Assembly (NCBI GenBank): GCA_963851405.1
Contig: CAWKPB010000006.1
Location: forward strand, 376,023 to 440,022
Source: JANPBY01 sp963851405
GTDB taxonomy: Bacteria; Actinomycetota; Actinomycetes; DATJPE01
Direction of reading: 5' to 3'
Length of the DNA: 64,000 nucleotides
Part shown: one piece after another, positions 35,178 through 44,322 of the stretch
Numbering within the stretch: position 1 is the stretch's first letter
Layout of the letters: each line of letters opens with the position of its first letter
Notes under the pieces: generated by a model
Told to the model about the DNA's origin: nothing
Database searches by the model: none
What the model saw: the letters and a program-made list of their open reading frames with translations, nothing else
Program-made: the position numbers and the translations under genes

Positions 35178-36265
35178 GGGTGCACCTTGGCATAGGCAGC
35201 GGTGAGCAGGTCGGGGGCGGGCGCTTCCAGCACCGCAGGGGCACCGACCGCGTCCAGCACGACGAACCGCAACACGTCCCCTCGTGACTTCTTGTCCACG
35301 CGCATCGCCGAGTGCAGTTCAGACCATCGACCCTCGGGGTAGGAGGTTGGCAGCCCTACAGCGGTCAGCACGTCCCGATGCTGAGTCACCACGTCACTGG
35401 ACAGCCGGCCTACGAGACGGGCGAGTTCGGCGACGAACACCATGCCAACCGCCACAGCTTCGCCGTGACGCCATTGGAAGTGCTCGACCTGCTCGATCGC
35501 GTGACCAAACGTGTGGCCATAGTTTAGGACCTCGCGGCCCAAGGCCCCGGGGTTCTGCTCCCGAAGGTCCCCGGCGACGACACTCGCCTTGACCTGGACG
35601 GCTCGAGTGATGAGATCCAGCAGGATGGCGGCCGTTGGGTCCAGAGCGGCTGAGGGATCACGTGAAATGAGACTCAAGATCGTGGGATCGCAGATGAAGC
35701 CGCACTTGACCACTTCGGCGAGCCCACTCGCCATCTCCTCCCGCGGGAGAGTGGTCAACGCCGCGACATCGCACACGACACCCGCCGGGGGGTGGAAAGC
35801 GCCCACCAGGTTCTTCCCCTGCGCAGTGTTGATCCCGGTCTTCCCGCCGACCGCGGCATCGACCATGCCCAGGAGCGTCGTGGGGACGTGGACCACTGGA
35901 ATGCCGCGCAACCACGTCGCCGCGACGAAACCAGCTAGATCGGTGGTCGCTCCCCCGCCGTAACCGATGATGGCGTCGCTTCGGGTGAAACCCGCGGCGC
36001 CAAGCAGTTGCCAACACTCGTGCGTGACCTGCGCCGACTTGGCGGGTTCACCATCCGGGACCGGGATGAGCAAGGTCTGGGAGCCCTGCGCCGCCAACAG
36101 GCCTGCGAGGTCACTGGCCCTGGCCCCGAGAGCGGCTGGATGGATCACGGCCACCTTCCGGGTGCCGCTAGGGAGCAGCGCCGGGACCTGGCCGGCTAGG
36201 TCCGATCCGATGAGGACGTCGTAGGGGCTGTCGCCCGCCACGCGAATTCGATCGTGAATGGTCAT
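35174..36265 (-). CDS. aroB: 3-dehydroquinate synthase
   Basis: AroB makes 3-dehydroquinate from DAHP using NAD and a divalent metal. The 363-residue protein shows the NAD-binding GYGGGATTDLAGFVAATW, substrate residues in GMVDAAVGGKTGINTAQGKN, and metal ligands in LNYGHTFGHAIE and HGEAVAVGM. ATG 36265 overlaps the aroK stop and its end overlaps aroQ, each by 4 bp, indicating strong translational coupling. Confidence 0.97.
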   Translation of the reverse strand: MTIHDRIRVAGDSPYDVLIGSDLAGQVPALLPSGTRKVAVIHPAALGARASDLAGLLAAQGSQTLLIPVPDGEPAKSAQVTHECWQLLGAAGFTRSDAIIGYGGGATTDLAGFVAATWLRGIPVVHVPTTLLGMVDAAVGGKTGINTAQGKNLVGAFHPPAGVVCDVAALTTLPREEMASGLAEVVKCGFICDPTILSLISRDPSAALDPTAAILLDLITRAVQVKASVVAGDLREQNPGALGREVLNYGHTFGHAIEQVEHFQWRHGEAVAVGMVFVAELARLVGRLSSDVVTQHRDVLTAVGLPTSYPEGRWSELHSAMRVDKKSRGDVLRFVVLDAVGAPAVLEAPAPDLLTAAYAKVHP

Positions 36266-36762
36266 GTCATCGCCGCCAGGATCTCATCGACTACGGCCTC
36301 GGGGGTCCGTCCGGTGGTGGTGACCGTGCTGGAAGCGACCTCGAGATACAGCGGCCGGCGATCGCGCATCAGCGCGAGAAGTTGCGCGCGCGGATTTCCC
36401 AACAACAGCGGTCGATCGCGGGCCATCCCCACCCGGTCGACCGCGTCGGTGAGGTCGACATCCAAGAAAACCACGTGCTCTGGCCCGAGCGCAGTACGAG
36501 TCCCGGCGTCCAGGATCGCCCCTCCCCCGACGGCGAGTACTCCCTCGTGCTCAGCCAACGCGACACCCACCGCCTCACGCTCGAGACTTCGGAAGGTCGC
36601 TTCGCCCTGGTCGATGAAGAGCTCCGCCACGGTACTCCCGGTCATCCGCTCGACATCCGCATCGGTGTCCCGGAAGTCAACAGCCAGGGCCGCGGCCAGG
36701 GCGGTTCCCACGGTGGTCTTCCCCGCTCCTGGCGGCCCCACCAGAACCAGGACGGGGCTCAC
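36262..36762 (-). CDS. aroK: Shikimate kinase
   Basis: AroK phosphorylates shikimate at the 3-hydroxyl. The 166-residue enzyme has P-loop VGPPGAGKTTVG, substrate-binding FRDTDADVERMTG, GGGAILDAGTR and the lid MARDRPLLLGNPR. The GTG start at 36762 overlaps the aroC stop (GTGA), fixing the start against a long upstream extension. Confidence 0.96.
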   Translation of the reverse strand: MSPVLVLVGPPGAGKTTVGTALAAALAVDFRDTDADVERMTGSTVAELFIDQGEATFRSLEREAVGVALAEHEGVLAVGGGAILDAGTRTALGPEHVVFLDVDLTDAVDRVGMARDRPLLLGNPRAQLLALMRDRRPLYLEVASSTVTTTGRTPEAVVDEILAAMT

Positions 36763-37937
36763 CGGATGGACAACGCGTCGAGATACCCGTTGACGTTGCG
36801 ACGGGTCTCGGGGACCGAATCGCCTCCGAACTTCTCGAGCACGGCATCTGCAAGCACCAGGGCCACCATCGCCTCCGCCACCACTCCCGCCGCGGGGACG
36901 GCGCACACGTCGCTGCGCTGGTTGATTGCTTTGGCTGCCTCTCCGGTCGACGTATCGACGGTGTCGAGGGCCCGCGGAATGGTGCTGATCGGTTTCATGG
37001 CGGCCCGAACGCGCAACACCTCGCCGGTCGTCATGCCCCCTTCGGTGCCGCCTGAGTGCCCGGTCCGCCGGCGGATCCCCTCGCCGGCTGGCTCGATTTC
37101 GTCTTGGGCGAGTGAGCCTCGGGTGCGGGCTAAGGAAAACCCGTCTCCCACCTCGACGCCCTTGATCGCCTGGATGCCCATAAGGGCCGCAGCCAGTCGC
37201 GCGTCAAGACGGCGATCCCAGTGCACGTGGCTGCCCAGGCCGGGCGGAAGACCGAAAGCCACGACCTCGACTACACCACCGAGGGTGTCTCCGTCTTGGT
37301 GCGCAGCTTTGACCTCCTCCTGCATGGCCTCGCTGCTGGCGGCGTGGAAACAGCGTGCGGGGTCGGCATCGATCCCGGGCAAATCGCCCGGCGCCGGGAC
37401 TACCCCAGAGGGCACCGCGGCTGCGCCCAACTCGACCACATGGCTGAGGACCATGGCCCCTAAGACCTGGTCCAAGAAGGCCTTGGCCACGGCACCGAGA
37501 GCCACTCGGGCGGCCGTCTCCCGGGCACTGGCCCGTTCCAAGATCGCCCGCGCGTCGTCGAAACCGTATTTCTGCATGCCGACGAGGTCCGCGTGGCCAG
37601 GCCGAGGACGGGTCAAAGGAGCGTTGCGGGCCAGCCCCTCGAGAACCTCAGCCGGGACCGGATCGGCCGACATCACGGTCTCCCATTTCGGCCACTCGGT
37701 GTTCGCCACCTGAACCGCGATCGGCCCGCCCATGGTCGCGCCGTGCCGTACGCCGCCGACAAAGGTGACCACATCTTGTTCGAAGGCCATCCTGGCCCCG
37801 CGGCCGACGCCGAGCCGCCGACGGGCGAGTTCGCTGGCCACCACGTCCGTGGTGATCTCTACCTGGGCCGGCATGCCCTCAAGGACCCCGACCAGGGACG
37901 GTCCGTGGGACTCCCCCGCGGTCAGCCAGCGCAGCAC
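36759..37937 (-). CDS. aroC: Chorismate synthase
   Basis: AroC makes chorismate from EPSP with reduced FMN. The 392-residue length is usual. Signatures are LRWLTAGESHGPSL at the N-terminus, RLGVGRGARM, RPGHADLVGMQKYGFDDAR, RASARETAARVALGA and GHSGGTEGGMTTGE. The GTG at 37937 (VLRWLTAGE) follows GGGAGG with a nine-to-ten-base spacer and matches where chorismate synthases begin. It is the first gene of the aroC-aroK-aroB-aroQ string, just downstream of the pilus locus. Confidence 0.97.
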   Translation of the reverse strand: MLRWLTAGESHGPSLVGVLEGMPAQVEITTDVVASELARRRLGVGRGARMAFEQDVVTFVGGVRHGATMGGPIAVQVANTEWPKWETVMSADPVPAEVLEGLARNAPLTRPRPGHADLVGMQKYGFDDARAILERASARETAARVALGAVAKAFLDQVLGAMVLSHVVELGAAAVPSGVVPAPGDLPGIDADPARCFHAASSEAMQEEVKAAHQDGDTLGGVVEVVAFGLPPGLGSHVHWDRRLDARLAAALMGIQAIKGVEVGDGFSLARTRGSLAQDEIEPAGEGIRRRTGHSGGTEGGMTTGEVLRVRAAMKPISTIPRALDTVDTSTGEAAKAINQRSDVCAVPAAGVVAEAMVALVLADAVLEKFGGDSVPETRRNVNGYLDALSIR

Positions 37938-37960
37938 AAGGCAGATCCTCCCACGACGAA

Positions 37961-37992
37961 GCCGGGCCGCCCCGCTGAGGGGACGACCCGGC
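37961..37992 (-). terminator. Hairpin at the end of the pilus gene string
   Basis: GCCGGG at 37961-37966 pairs with CCCGGC at 37987-37992, with inner CCCC/GGGG pairing. It sits between the last pilus-locus gene and aroC. No T-tract follows. It probably separates the pilus and shikimate transcription units. Confidence 0.55.
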
Positions 37993-38013
37993 TGTGTCGC
38001 GGATGCTGTGGTG

Positions 38014-38670
38014 TCAGGACTTGGGGAGCGTGACGCTCTTGCCTTCACACAACGCGAACGACTCGTCGCCGTACAGGAACCCAGCGCAGGAGTTGTTAAA
38101 GATCGCATACACCTGGAAGTTGGTACCGAAGGTGTCTCCGGGAGCCAGCCCCGTGTAGTTGACGGTGCCGACCTTGGTCGCCACCAGGTCACCCTTGACC
38201 GAAACCAGCTTGACGGTCACGGTCTGACCGGACGGCGACGTGGCGGGAGGCGGTGCCGTACCACCGGTCGTTCCGGCCTCAGGATTAGTGGTGGTGTCGG
38301 TCGCGGTCGTGTCTGTCGTGGTGTTCGCCGCCGTGTCCGCGCCACCTGTGTCGACGGCCTCGACCTCGATCGGAACGAAGGGGTTGGTCCCCTTGACGTT
38401 CGTGACCTTGGTCTTCTTGACGGTCACCGCCTCATCCGGCGTCTCGGGCGCAACTGCGGCAGGGCCACCGCCAATCACGACGACTCCGGTCGCCTCCGGC
38501 TCTCCACCGCCGCGGAAGAAGAGCAGGTAGGCGAACACAGCCAGAACCGCGATCGCGACTCCGCCAGCGATGAGCAGTGCGCGCGAGCTGCGACCCGACA
38601 CCTCGTCGGCCGCGACTGCCTCGGCCGGCGCTTGGATGGCGACCGCCCCGAAGGAGTTCTCCTCAGACAT
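38014..38670 (-). CDS. Membrane-anchored protein at the PilP position of the pilus locus
   Basis: The 218-residue protein has a cytoplasmic N-terminus, one transmembrane helix (about residues 31-51, LLIAGGVAIAVLAVFAYLLFF), a Thr/Asp-rich linker (about 108-140) and a small C-terminal beta domain (TVTVKLVSVKGDLVATKVGTV to CEGKSVTL) with two cysteines. It follows pilM-pilN-pilO, where diderm species encode the lipoprotein PilP; this one is membrane-spanning rather than lipidated. A role in the PilMNO alignment complex is inferred from position. No clear sequence family is recognised. The ATG at 38670 lies 10 bp after pilO. Confidence 0.7.
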   Translation of the reverse strand: MSEENSFGAVAIQAPAEAVAADEVSGRSSRALLIAGGVAIAVLAVFAYLLFFRGGGEPEATGVVVIGGGPAAVAPETPDEAVTVKKTKVTNVKGTNPFVPIEVEAVDTGGADTAANTTTDTTATDTTTNPEAGTTGGTAPPPATSPSGQTVTVKLVSVKGDLVATKVGTVNYTGLAPGDTFGTNFQVYAIFNNSCAGFLYGDESFALCEGKSVTLPKS

Positions 38671-38680
38671 GCTGCTCTCC

Positions 38681-39388
38681 CTAGTTGGTCGCGGTCGTCG
38701 AACCAGCAGAGCTGGTCGCGCCGGATGCGGTGGAGTCGGTGGCCGGTGCGTAGAAGATCCGGACCTGGAGGTTCGTGACCACGTCGCCAGACGCAGCCTC
38801 GGGACTGGAGTCCGCGCTGATGTCGAACCCAGTGACGAGGAAGGCCCTCTTCAGCTTCTCGAGCTTGGCCAAGAACTGCTCGGTGTTGAAGTAGCCGCCC
38901 TGGATCGTGACCTGGGCCTGCACGTACTGGACGCTCGGTCCGGTTGTGCCTGCCACCGGGGCTGACCCGGAGGTGTCCGTGGTTGCCTCGCCGGTGGTGG
39001 AGTCCACCGGTCCCGTGGGTGCGCTGGTCACGACCTCTGGCTCGGTGACGGTGGCCGGCGTTTGCGGCTCGACACTCACCAGGGTGACGCTCGCCGCCTT
39101 CGAGATATCGGTCAGGGACCGAATGTAGGACGGCAGCGCCGGCTGCGCCGGAATCAACTGGCGGAACTTGGCGATCTCCGCCTCCATGGCGGGGATGTCC
39201 TGAGCCTGAACCTTCAGCTGCTCGATCTTGCTGGCCAGCTGAATGTTCGCCGCCTCTTGGTCCACGGTCTGGGCCTGGATGTCCGCTGCGTTTGCGCGCG
39301 TTGGCGCGATCAGCAGGAACCATCCGGCGACCAGCACGAGGATAGCCACGACTGCGGTGGCCAAAGTCCACGTTCGCGTGCGACTCAT
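38681..39388 (-). CDS. pilO: Type IV pilus inner-membrane protein PilO
   Basis: The 235-residue bitopic protein has one N-terminal transmembrane helix (about residues 9-28), a coiled coil (AADIQAQTVDQEAANIQLAS to FRQLIPAQPALP) and a ferredoxin-like C-terminal domain (VQAQVTIQGGYFNTEQFLAKLEKLKRAF), the usual PilO layout. A Ser/Thr-rich insert (about 120-145) and tail are unusual. PilO pairs with PilN on the outside of the membrane to align the pilus motor. It starts directly after the pilN stop. Confidence 0.85.
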   Translation of the reverse strand: MSRTRTWTLATAVVAILVLVAGWFLLIAPTRANAADIQAQTVDQEAANIQLASKIEQLKVQAQDIPAMEAEIAKFRQLIPAQPALPSYIRSLTDISKAASVTLVSVEPQTPATVTEPEVVTSAPTGPVDSTTGEATTDTSGSAPVAGTTGPSVQYVQAQVTIQGGYFNTEQFLAKLEKLKRAFLVTGFDISADSSPEAASGDVVTNLQVRIFYAPATDSTASGATSSAGSTTATN

Positions 39389-39389
39389 G

Positions 39390-40049
39390 TCAGCTCCCCG
39401 AGGTCGTGTAGCGGTTGGAGTAGGCCAGGTCGGTCATCGAGACCGACGAGTTGAACTCGATGAGCTGCTTGTTGTTCACGATCTCGCCCTCTGTGGAGGA
39501 GCTGAAGTACGGATCCACGTAGTAGTCCGACTTGGTCAAGGAGGACAACCACTTCGCGACGTTGTTGTGCTTGTACGCGAGGCCGGTGAAAGTGACCGTC
39601 CCGACTGCCGGATTGCCCAGCGCCGAAGTCACCGGCGTAGCCCCGTCGATGTCTTGCGAGACCACAATGGTGGACAGGGAGACGTCGTTGGGAATCGTCA
39701 GTGAGAGGTCATTGAGTACGAAGGAGTACCGGATCTCGTTCCCCATTGCGAGGTCGAGCGCAGCTTCACCCGCTGCGACCTGCGCGTAGACCAAGGGGAC
39801 TTCGGCGTACGTCGCTGCCTCGGCCCGAAGAACAGTCTGTTGCGCCTGCGCCGCCGCCAAGGAGTCCTCCGCGGAGGACACCGACTGTGCGGCGACGTAC
39901 CAGAGGGCGCCGACCGACACCACAGCGCCAACAACGACGAGCAGCATGACGGCGCGAAGAGCCCGGAAGCGTTGCTCCTCGGCAATCTCCGGGGGGAGCA
40001 GATTGACGCGGGGGAAGTCCTGGGTGCGGACAGCAGTTGCGGTACTCAT
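39390..40049 (-). CDS. pilN: Type IV pilus inner-membrane protein PilN
   Basis: The 219-residue protein begins with a cytoplasmic segment carrying the PilM-binding motif VNLLPPEIAEEQ (about residues 15-26), then one transmembrane helix (about 34-54), a coiled coil (SSAEDSLAAAQAQQTVLRAEA) and an extracytoplasmic domain. The INLLP-like motif is diagnostic of PilN. Its ATG overlaps the pilM stop (TGATG). Confidence 0.9.
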   Translation of the reverse strand: MSTATAVRTQDFPRVNLLPPEIAEEQRFRALRAVMLLVVVGAVVSVGALWYVAAQSVSSAEDSLAAAQAQQTVLRAEAATYAEVPLVYAQVAAGEAALDLAMGNEIRYSFVLNDLSLTIPNDVSLSTIVVSQDIDGATPVTSALGNPAVGTVTFTGLAYKHNNVAKWLSSLTKSDYYVDPYFSSSTEGEIVNNKQLIEFNSSVSMTDLAYSNRYTTSGS

Positions 40050-41095
40050 CAGGCTGCTCCGAGGGCCAGGCCGACGGGCACGACGGCCAGCGGCTCGACG
40101 AAGTTGATCTGGTCAGTGCTCAGGCCCGTCTTGCCCATGGACATCGACTCGAACGGCGAGCCGATCTCGACTGGAACTCGAGTGGCCTGCTCAAGCTTGG
40201 CCGCCAGCCCGGTCAGTCGGCTGCCACCGCCGGTAAGCAGGATGCGCCCGATACGGGGGGCCGCCTGGGAGGACTGGAAGTAGTCGAGCGAGCCGCGTAC
40301 CTCGTCCAGGAAGGTCGCCACCCCAGACTGCAGGACTCGGCCGGCTGGGTCGTTCTCGTCGCCGTCCAAGCCCTGTTGCTGCTTCAACGTCTCGGCCTGC
40401 GGAAGGCTCACGCCCATCCGCTCGGCAACGGTCTCGGTGAGGTCCTGGCCACCCATGAGCAGGATACGAATGAAGCGCGGAGAGCCGCCCTGGTGGATGA
40501 CGATGTTCGTGACCTTGGCACCGACGTCCACGAGAGCTTCGGAGTCGCCCCCGAGGCCCAGCATGCTGCTGCGCCCGAGAGAGCGAAGGACCGCGAACGA
40601 GGATAGGTCGACGGTGGTCGGTGTCAGGCCACCCTTCTGAGCCGCGTGCACCGAGTTCAGGACCATCTCCCTGGAGGCGGCGACCAGAAGGCCGCGCAGC
40701 AACCGGTTGTTGTCATCCATGACCTCTTCGAGTGGATAGAAGTCAAGGACGGCGTGCTCGACGGGCATCGGGATGTAGTCCCCGACCTGGAACGGAAGCG
40801 ATCGCTTCAGCTCGTCACCCTCGAGATACGGCAGGTCGATCTGGCGCACGAGAACCTTCTGGTTCGCGACCCCCAACACGACCTTGGTACTCGAGAACTT
40901 GGTGTGAGCCCAAAGCTCCTTGATCGCCTGGCCGACCGCGTCGACGTCCATGACTTCGCCGTCCCTGACGGCTCCATCCTGGAGCGCAACCTGGCCGAAC
41001 TTGGCGAGGGTGATCTCCCCCTTGCCGAATGTCACTTCGGCCGCACGCACGCCCGACGTACCGATGTCGAGCCCAATGGCGGTTCGTCCTGCCAC
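40049..41095 (-). CDS. pilM: Type IV pilus actin-like assembly ATPase PilM
   Basis: PilM is a cytoplasmic actin-like protein that binds the PilN N-terminus. Phosphate-binding GLDIGTSGVRAAEV, the central ALVDVGAKVTNIVIHQGG and adenosine-binding ILLTGGGSRLTGLAAKLEQ are visible. The product is about 348 residues. GTG 41095 (VAGRTAIGLDIGT) is preferred because GGAAGG lies nine bases upstream; a TTG three codons earlier is possible. The 145 bp before it, up to pilD, hold no gene. Confidence 0.93.
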   Translation of the reverse strand: MAGRTAIGLDIGTSGVRAAEVTFGKGEITLAKFGQVALQDGAVRDGEVMDVDAVGQAIKELWAHTKFSSTKVVLGVANQKVLVRQIDLPYLEGDELKRSLPFQVGDYIPMPVEHAVLDFYPLEEVMDDNNRLLRGLLVAASREMVLNSVHAAQKGGLTPTTVDLSSFAVLRSLGRSSMLGLGGDSEALVDVGAKVTNIVIHQGGSPRFIRILLMGGQDLTETVAERMGVSLPQAETLKQQQGLDGDENDPAGRVLQSGVATFLDEVRGSLDYFQSSQAAPRIGRILLTGGGSRLTGLAAKLEQATRVPVEIGSPFESMSMGKTGLSTDQINFVEPLAVVPVGLALGAA

Positions 41096-41240
41096 GATCG
41101 CCAACCTTCCGCGAGGCGGCCGAGGCCGCGCCGGTCGCCCACACAGGCGATGTCAATGACAGGCATCGGACGAGAACGCCGGGTGCTTGAGCGTTCGAGG
41201 TGTACGGCGAACAGGTGAACCTGTCCCGCAGGCGGCGCGG

Positions 41241-42026
41241 TCAGCCCCGAATGACGTCGAGATAGCCCGAAACCAGGCTGGAGCCCCAGAGCACGGCGAT
41301 CAGAGCGCCCGCGAGCATGAAGGGGCCAAAAGGGATCTTGGAACGACGGCCGGCCCTCCCCGCCACCATCAGAGCGACCCCGAGGACTCCGCCGAGCAGG
41401 AACCCCAGAAATCCGCCAAGGATGAGGACACCCCACCCCAACCAGCCCAAGACGAGCCCGAGCACGCCGGCAAGTTTCACGTCGCCGAATCCCATGGCTC
41501 CCGGCTTGATGAACGCCAAGAGGTAATAGAAACCGAAGAGCACACCCGCGCCACCGACGGCCTCGAAGTACGACGACCAGGCGTCGTACGCGATCGCAGG
41601 AAGCACGAGAAGGGCCAGAACGACAAGGTAGGACGGCAGCGTCAGCACGTCAGGCAGCCGCTTGGTGTCGATGTCAATGGCCGCCAGCGCCACGCCGACG
41701 GCCGCGACCCATAGGTAAGCCGGCAACGCGAGCGGCTGCTCCAGTAGGGCCCACGCCAGAGCAGCGAAAACGAACGCTGTCAGGAGTTCGATCGCTGGGT
41801 ACCGCCCGGAGATGGGCGCCGCACACGCCCGGCACTTGCCTCTCAGAAGTAGCCAGCTGAGAACCGGCAGGTTGTCAAACCACGCGATCTCATGGCCGCA
41901 TCCGGGACACCGCGAGCGTGGCTTGACCACCGACTCGCCCCTCGGCACGCGGTAGATCACCACGTTGAGGAACGAACCAATGAACAGCCCGAGGAGCGCA
42001 CAGCCCCCCACCAGGAGTTCGGTCAC
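41241..42026 (-). CDS. pilD: Prepilin peptidase / N-methyltransferase
   Basis: PilD cleaves class III signal peptides and methylates mature pilin N-termini. The 261-residue protein has GSFLNVVIYRVPRGESV, a four-cysteine zinc site (CPGCGHE and CRACAAP), and the two catalytic aspartates in AAIDIDTKRLPD and GFGDVKLAG, with about eight transmembrane helices. Both enzymatic domains are present. In Mycobacterium tuberculosis a prepilin peptidase (Rv2551c, from memory) remains at the same position between aroE and aroC. Confidence 0.95.
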   Translation of the reverse strand: MTELLVGGCALLGLFIGSFLNVVIYRVPRGESVVKPRSRCPGCGHEIAWFDNLPVLSWLLLRGKCRACAAPISGRYPAIELLTAFVFAALAWALLEQPLALPAYLWVAAVGVALAAIDIDTKRLPDVLTLPSYLVVLALLVLPAIAYDAWSSYFEAVGGAGVLFGFYYLLAFIKPGAMGFGDVKLAGVLGLVLGWLGWGVLILGGFLGFLLGGVLGVALMVAGRAGRRSKIPFGPFMLAGALIAVLWGSSLVSGYLDVIRG

Positions 42027-42061
42027 CGCGGCAGACTAGCCACCAGAATCCCTTGTTCCCG

Positions 42062-43642
42062 TCAACCCGCCGTGGTTTCTCCGGTGTTCTTCAGGACGGC
42101 ATCGATCAAGTTCGGCGGCGCATTCCACTTCTGGTCTGCCTCACCGGTACACGGAGCGCTCACGATCGTGGACCACTGGTTCAACGGCGCGCTGGCCGAT
42201 CCCGGCGCGCCCAAGCCCAGGCAGTTCCCGTTCGAATCGTGGATCACGTAGCTGGTCGCGTAGTCCCCTGTGTCGTAGATCAGACTCCAGCGCTGCAGCG
42301 GATTGCTCAGCGAGCAGACCGGGGTCTTGACGTAAGGCGGGCTGGCCGTGGACGTCGTGAGACAGCGGTTCTCACCGTTCTTGGTGGTGTACAACCACTG
42401 CGTCGTCGGGTTGTAGACCATGCGCTGGTTGAAGGCGATGTCCGCAGGGTTGGGCGCCTGCTTGCACGGGAACGCGATCATGAACGCCGAGTTGACGTTC
42501 TGGCCCGTGATGTCGAAGCAACGACCGAACTCGAGGTAGTTGACCAGCTGCTGGGTCCCGGCGCCCGCAGCTCCAGCACCTACCTTCGGCTCCGGACGCC
42601 AGGTGTCGCGGCGGTTGTAGCCGTCGTTGCAACTCTGGGTGTTGTCGATGCTCCGGTGCACCAGCACCACAGGAGTCCCCGCGGTGTTGTCCGCCTGACC
42701 CCGCAAACACCAACCATTGAGACTGCCGCCCGGCGTTGACCCTTGGAAGTGTGCGCTGTCGTCGAAGCTCCACACCTGGGAGTAGGTCCCCGACACGCAC
42801 GGCGCGAAGACAGCTGGCACCACGACTGCCGTGCTGGCGTTCTGCGGGGCCTCGACGCACATGCCGGTCAGCGGTGTCACGGTCTGGGTCGCCGCCAAGA
42901 CAATGGAGAGGTCCGTCCGGTAGGCGAACAACTGGTCGGCCGATCCGGGGTCACAATCCTCCAGATAGAGCCGGGAACCGGCGGCTGGCGCATCAGAGTG
43001 TGCGTCGAAGCACAGCGCCTTCGTTGCGCCGTTGCCGTCGTCGTAGTTGTGGATCAATCCACCCGAGACGTTCACGTTGGTGAGCTTGAAGGTGTACGTG
43101 GTGACCAAGGACCGGTCGCCTGCAGTGCTGGACAGCCCCGGTACGCCATCCGCCGCACCTGCCGACTGGATCAAGCCGAAGTTCGGGGCTAGAGGTGGCC
43201 CTGAACCGGCGTTGCAGTCCATCTGGTTGGTTGCTAGCCAGGCGTCGCTCTGTCCGGATGGATCATCGCTGAAGTACGTAACCCGAACGATGTACGCCGG
43301 ATTGCCGGGCTGCCCGCCGACCGTTCCCTCGATGGGGTCGCAGGTCAGTTTGTTTCTGTCCCCGTAGGTGTCCCCCGAGACGATGTCAACCGAGGTCGCC
43401 CCGCGCAGCTCACCGAGCGCGGCATCGATTCCTGCCTGGGCCGCGGTCAGGGTCCGGGCGTTCTTGCGCTCGAACTGCGTGGGAGTCACCTGGGCCAACA
43501 GCAGTCCGAGGATCAGGACGCTCAGCGAAGACGCGACGAGCATGGCGATCAGCACCATGAACATGGCCGTGCCCTGGTCGTCGTTCTTCGGCCGTCGTGA
43601 CGAAAACGGTCCCATCGGTCGGCTCCGCTTCTGCTCGGTCAT
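42062..43642 (-). CDS. PilX-like minor pilin with ricin-type beta-trefoil lectin domain
   Basis: The 526-residue product begins with a charged leader, then a hydrophobic helix (about residues 24-52, GTAMFMVLIAMLVASSLSVLIL) of the PilX type without a classical GFTLIE cleavage motif. A pilin-like region extends to about residue 200. The rest contains repeated cysteine-rich lectin segments with Q-x-W motifs (QVWSF, QRWSL, QKWNA) and MCVEAPQNAS, WCLRGQADN, RCFDITGQN and NCLGLGAPG, typical of ricin-B trefoils that bind sugars. It may be a tip or shaft adhesin. ATG 43642 overlaps the upstream pilin stop (ATGA), excluding the longer GTG start. Confidence 0.82.
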   Translation of the reverse strand: MTEQKRSRPMGPFSSRRPKNDDQGTAMFMVLIAMLVASSLSVLILGLLLAQVTPTQFERKNARTLTAAQAGIDAALGELRGATSVDIVSGDTYGDRNKLTCDPIEGTVGGQPGNPAYIVRVTYFSDDPSGQSDAWLATNQMDCNAGSGPPLAPNFGLIQSAGAADGVPGLSSTAGDRSLVTTYTFKLTNVNVSGGLIHNYDDGNGATKALCFDAHSDAPAAGSRLYLEDCDPGSADQLFAYRTDLSIVLAATQTVTPLTGMCVEAPQNASTAVVVPAVFAPCVSGTYSQVWSFDDSAHFQGSTPGGSLNGWCLRGQADNTAGTPVVLVHRSIDNTQSCNDGYNRRDTWRPEPKVGAGAAGAGTQQLVNYLEFGRCFDITGQNVNSAFMIAFPCKQAPNPADIAFNQRMVYNPTTQWLYTTKNGENRCLTTSTASPPYVKTPVCSLSNPLQRWSLIYDTGDYATSYVIHDSNGNCLGLGAPGSASAPLNQWSTIVSAPCTGEADQKWNAPPNLIDAVLKNTGETTAG

Positions 43643-44322
43643 GTCCGTGCCACTTGCTGACACACGGGGTACTTGCTGTTGCCCCCTGCGTCGGACTGGT
43701 TGGTTTTGGTCGTCGGCGTCGTGTTGACGGCCACGAACTCACTGCGCAACTCGGCGCCGTCACCTTGGGGTGTCTCGACATTGAGGTAGACGGTGACCCG
43801 CTGCCGGTTGTGTGATCCGTCGGTCGCCTTGAAGGTGAAGACCGGGTCGGTGGCCGGGTTGTTCTGCACGCGGCTTGCCACGACGACCCAGCTGCTGGCA
43901 GCTGCACCATCGACGTCGGGCCAGGTACGGAACGCAAGCGTGTCCGCGGTGGCATTCAACTTGTACTGAGTGCAGGTGATCGCCGTGGAATCGCTTGGGT
44001 CGGTGGTGATGAACTCGATGTACTGATTGCCGCCGACGACTCCTGGCCGGTTCACCGCGGATGCGTATCGAATCTGCTTGTCCATGCGCTGATAGGCCCG
44101 CCGGACCTCATCGCTGGAGTCCACCGCCGCTCGAGCCCGGACGGTCATGCTGGTCATCGCGGAGATCCCCGACATGAATACTCCGAGCAAGATCGCGAAC
44201 AACCCCATCGCCACCAACATCTCGATCAGGGTCATCCCAGCATCGCGCTCGCTCGCACCAGTGACGGAGCGAGCGCGCGCTCGCAGACCGACCAGGGTTC
44301 GACCGCGCATTGGCCCGCTCAT
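43639..44322 (-). CDS. PilW-like minor pilin
   Basis: The 227-residue protein carries a prepilin signal RDAGMTLIEMLVAMGLFAILLGVFM near residues 27-50, with Glu at position 5 after the presumed cleavage site and Met as the first mature residue. The globular part (VRRAYQRMDKQIRYASAVN and a beta-rich C-terminus with two cysteines) resembles PilW/type II J-like minor pilins. The start at ATG 44322 overlaps the stop of the preceding large pilin (TGATG), so the long N-terminal extension is not used. Confidence 0.85.
   Translation of the reverse strand: MSGPMRGRTLVGLRARARSVTGASERDAGMTLIEMLVAMGLFAILLGVFMSGISAMTSMTVRARAAVDSSDEVRRAYQRMDKQIRYASAVNRPGVVGGNQYIEFITTDPSDSTAITCTQYKLNATADTLAFRTWPDVDGAAASSWVVVASRVQNNPATDPVFTFKATDGSHNRQRVTVYLNVETPQGDGAELRSEFVAVNTTPTTKTNQSDAGGNSKYPVCQQVART

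Noticed and set aside
41105..41240. Possible small gene or RNA between pilD and pilM
   Set aside because: No frame with a start, ribosome-binding site and coding character, and no stable long hairpin was found.
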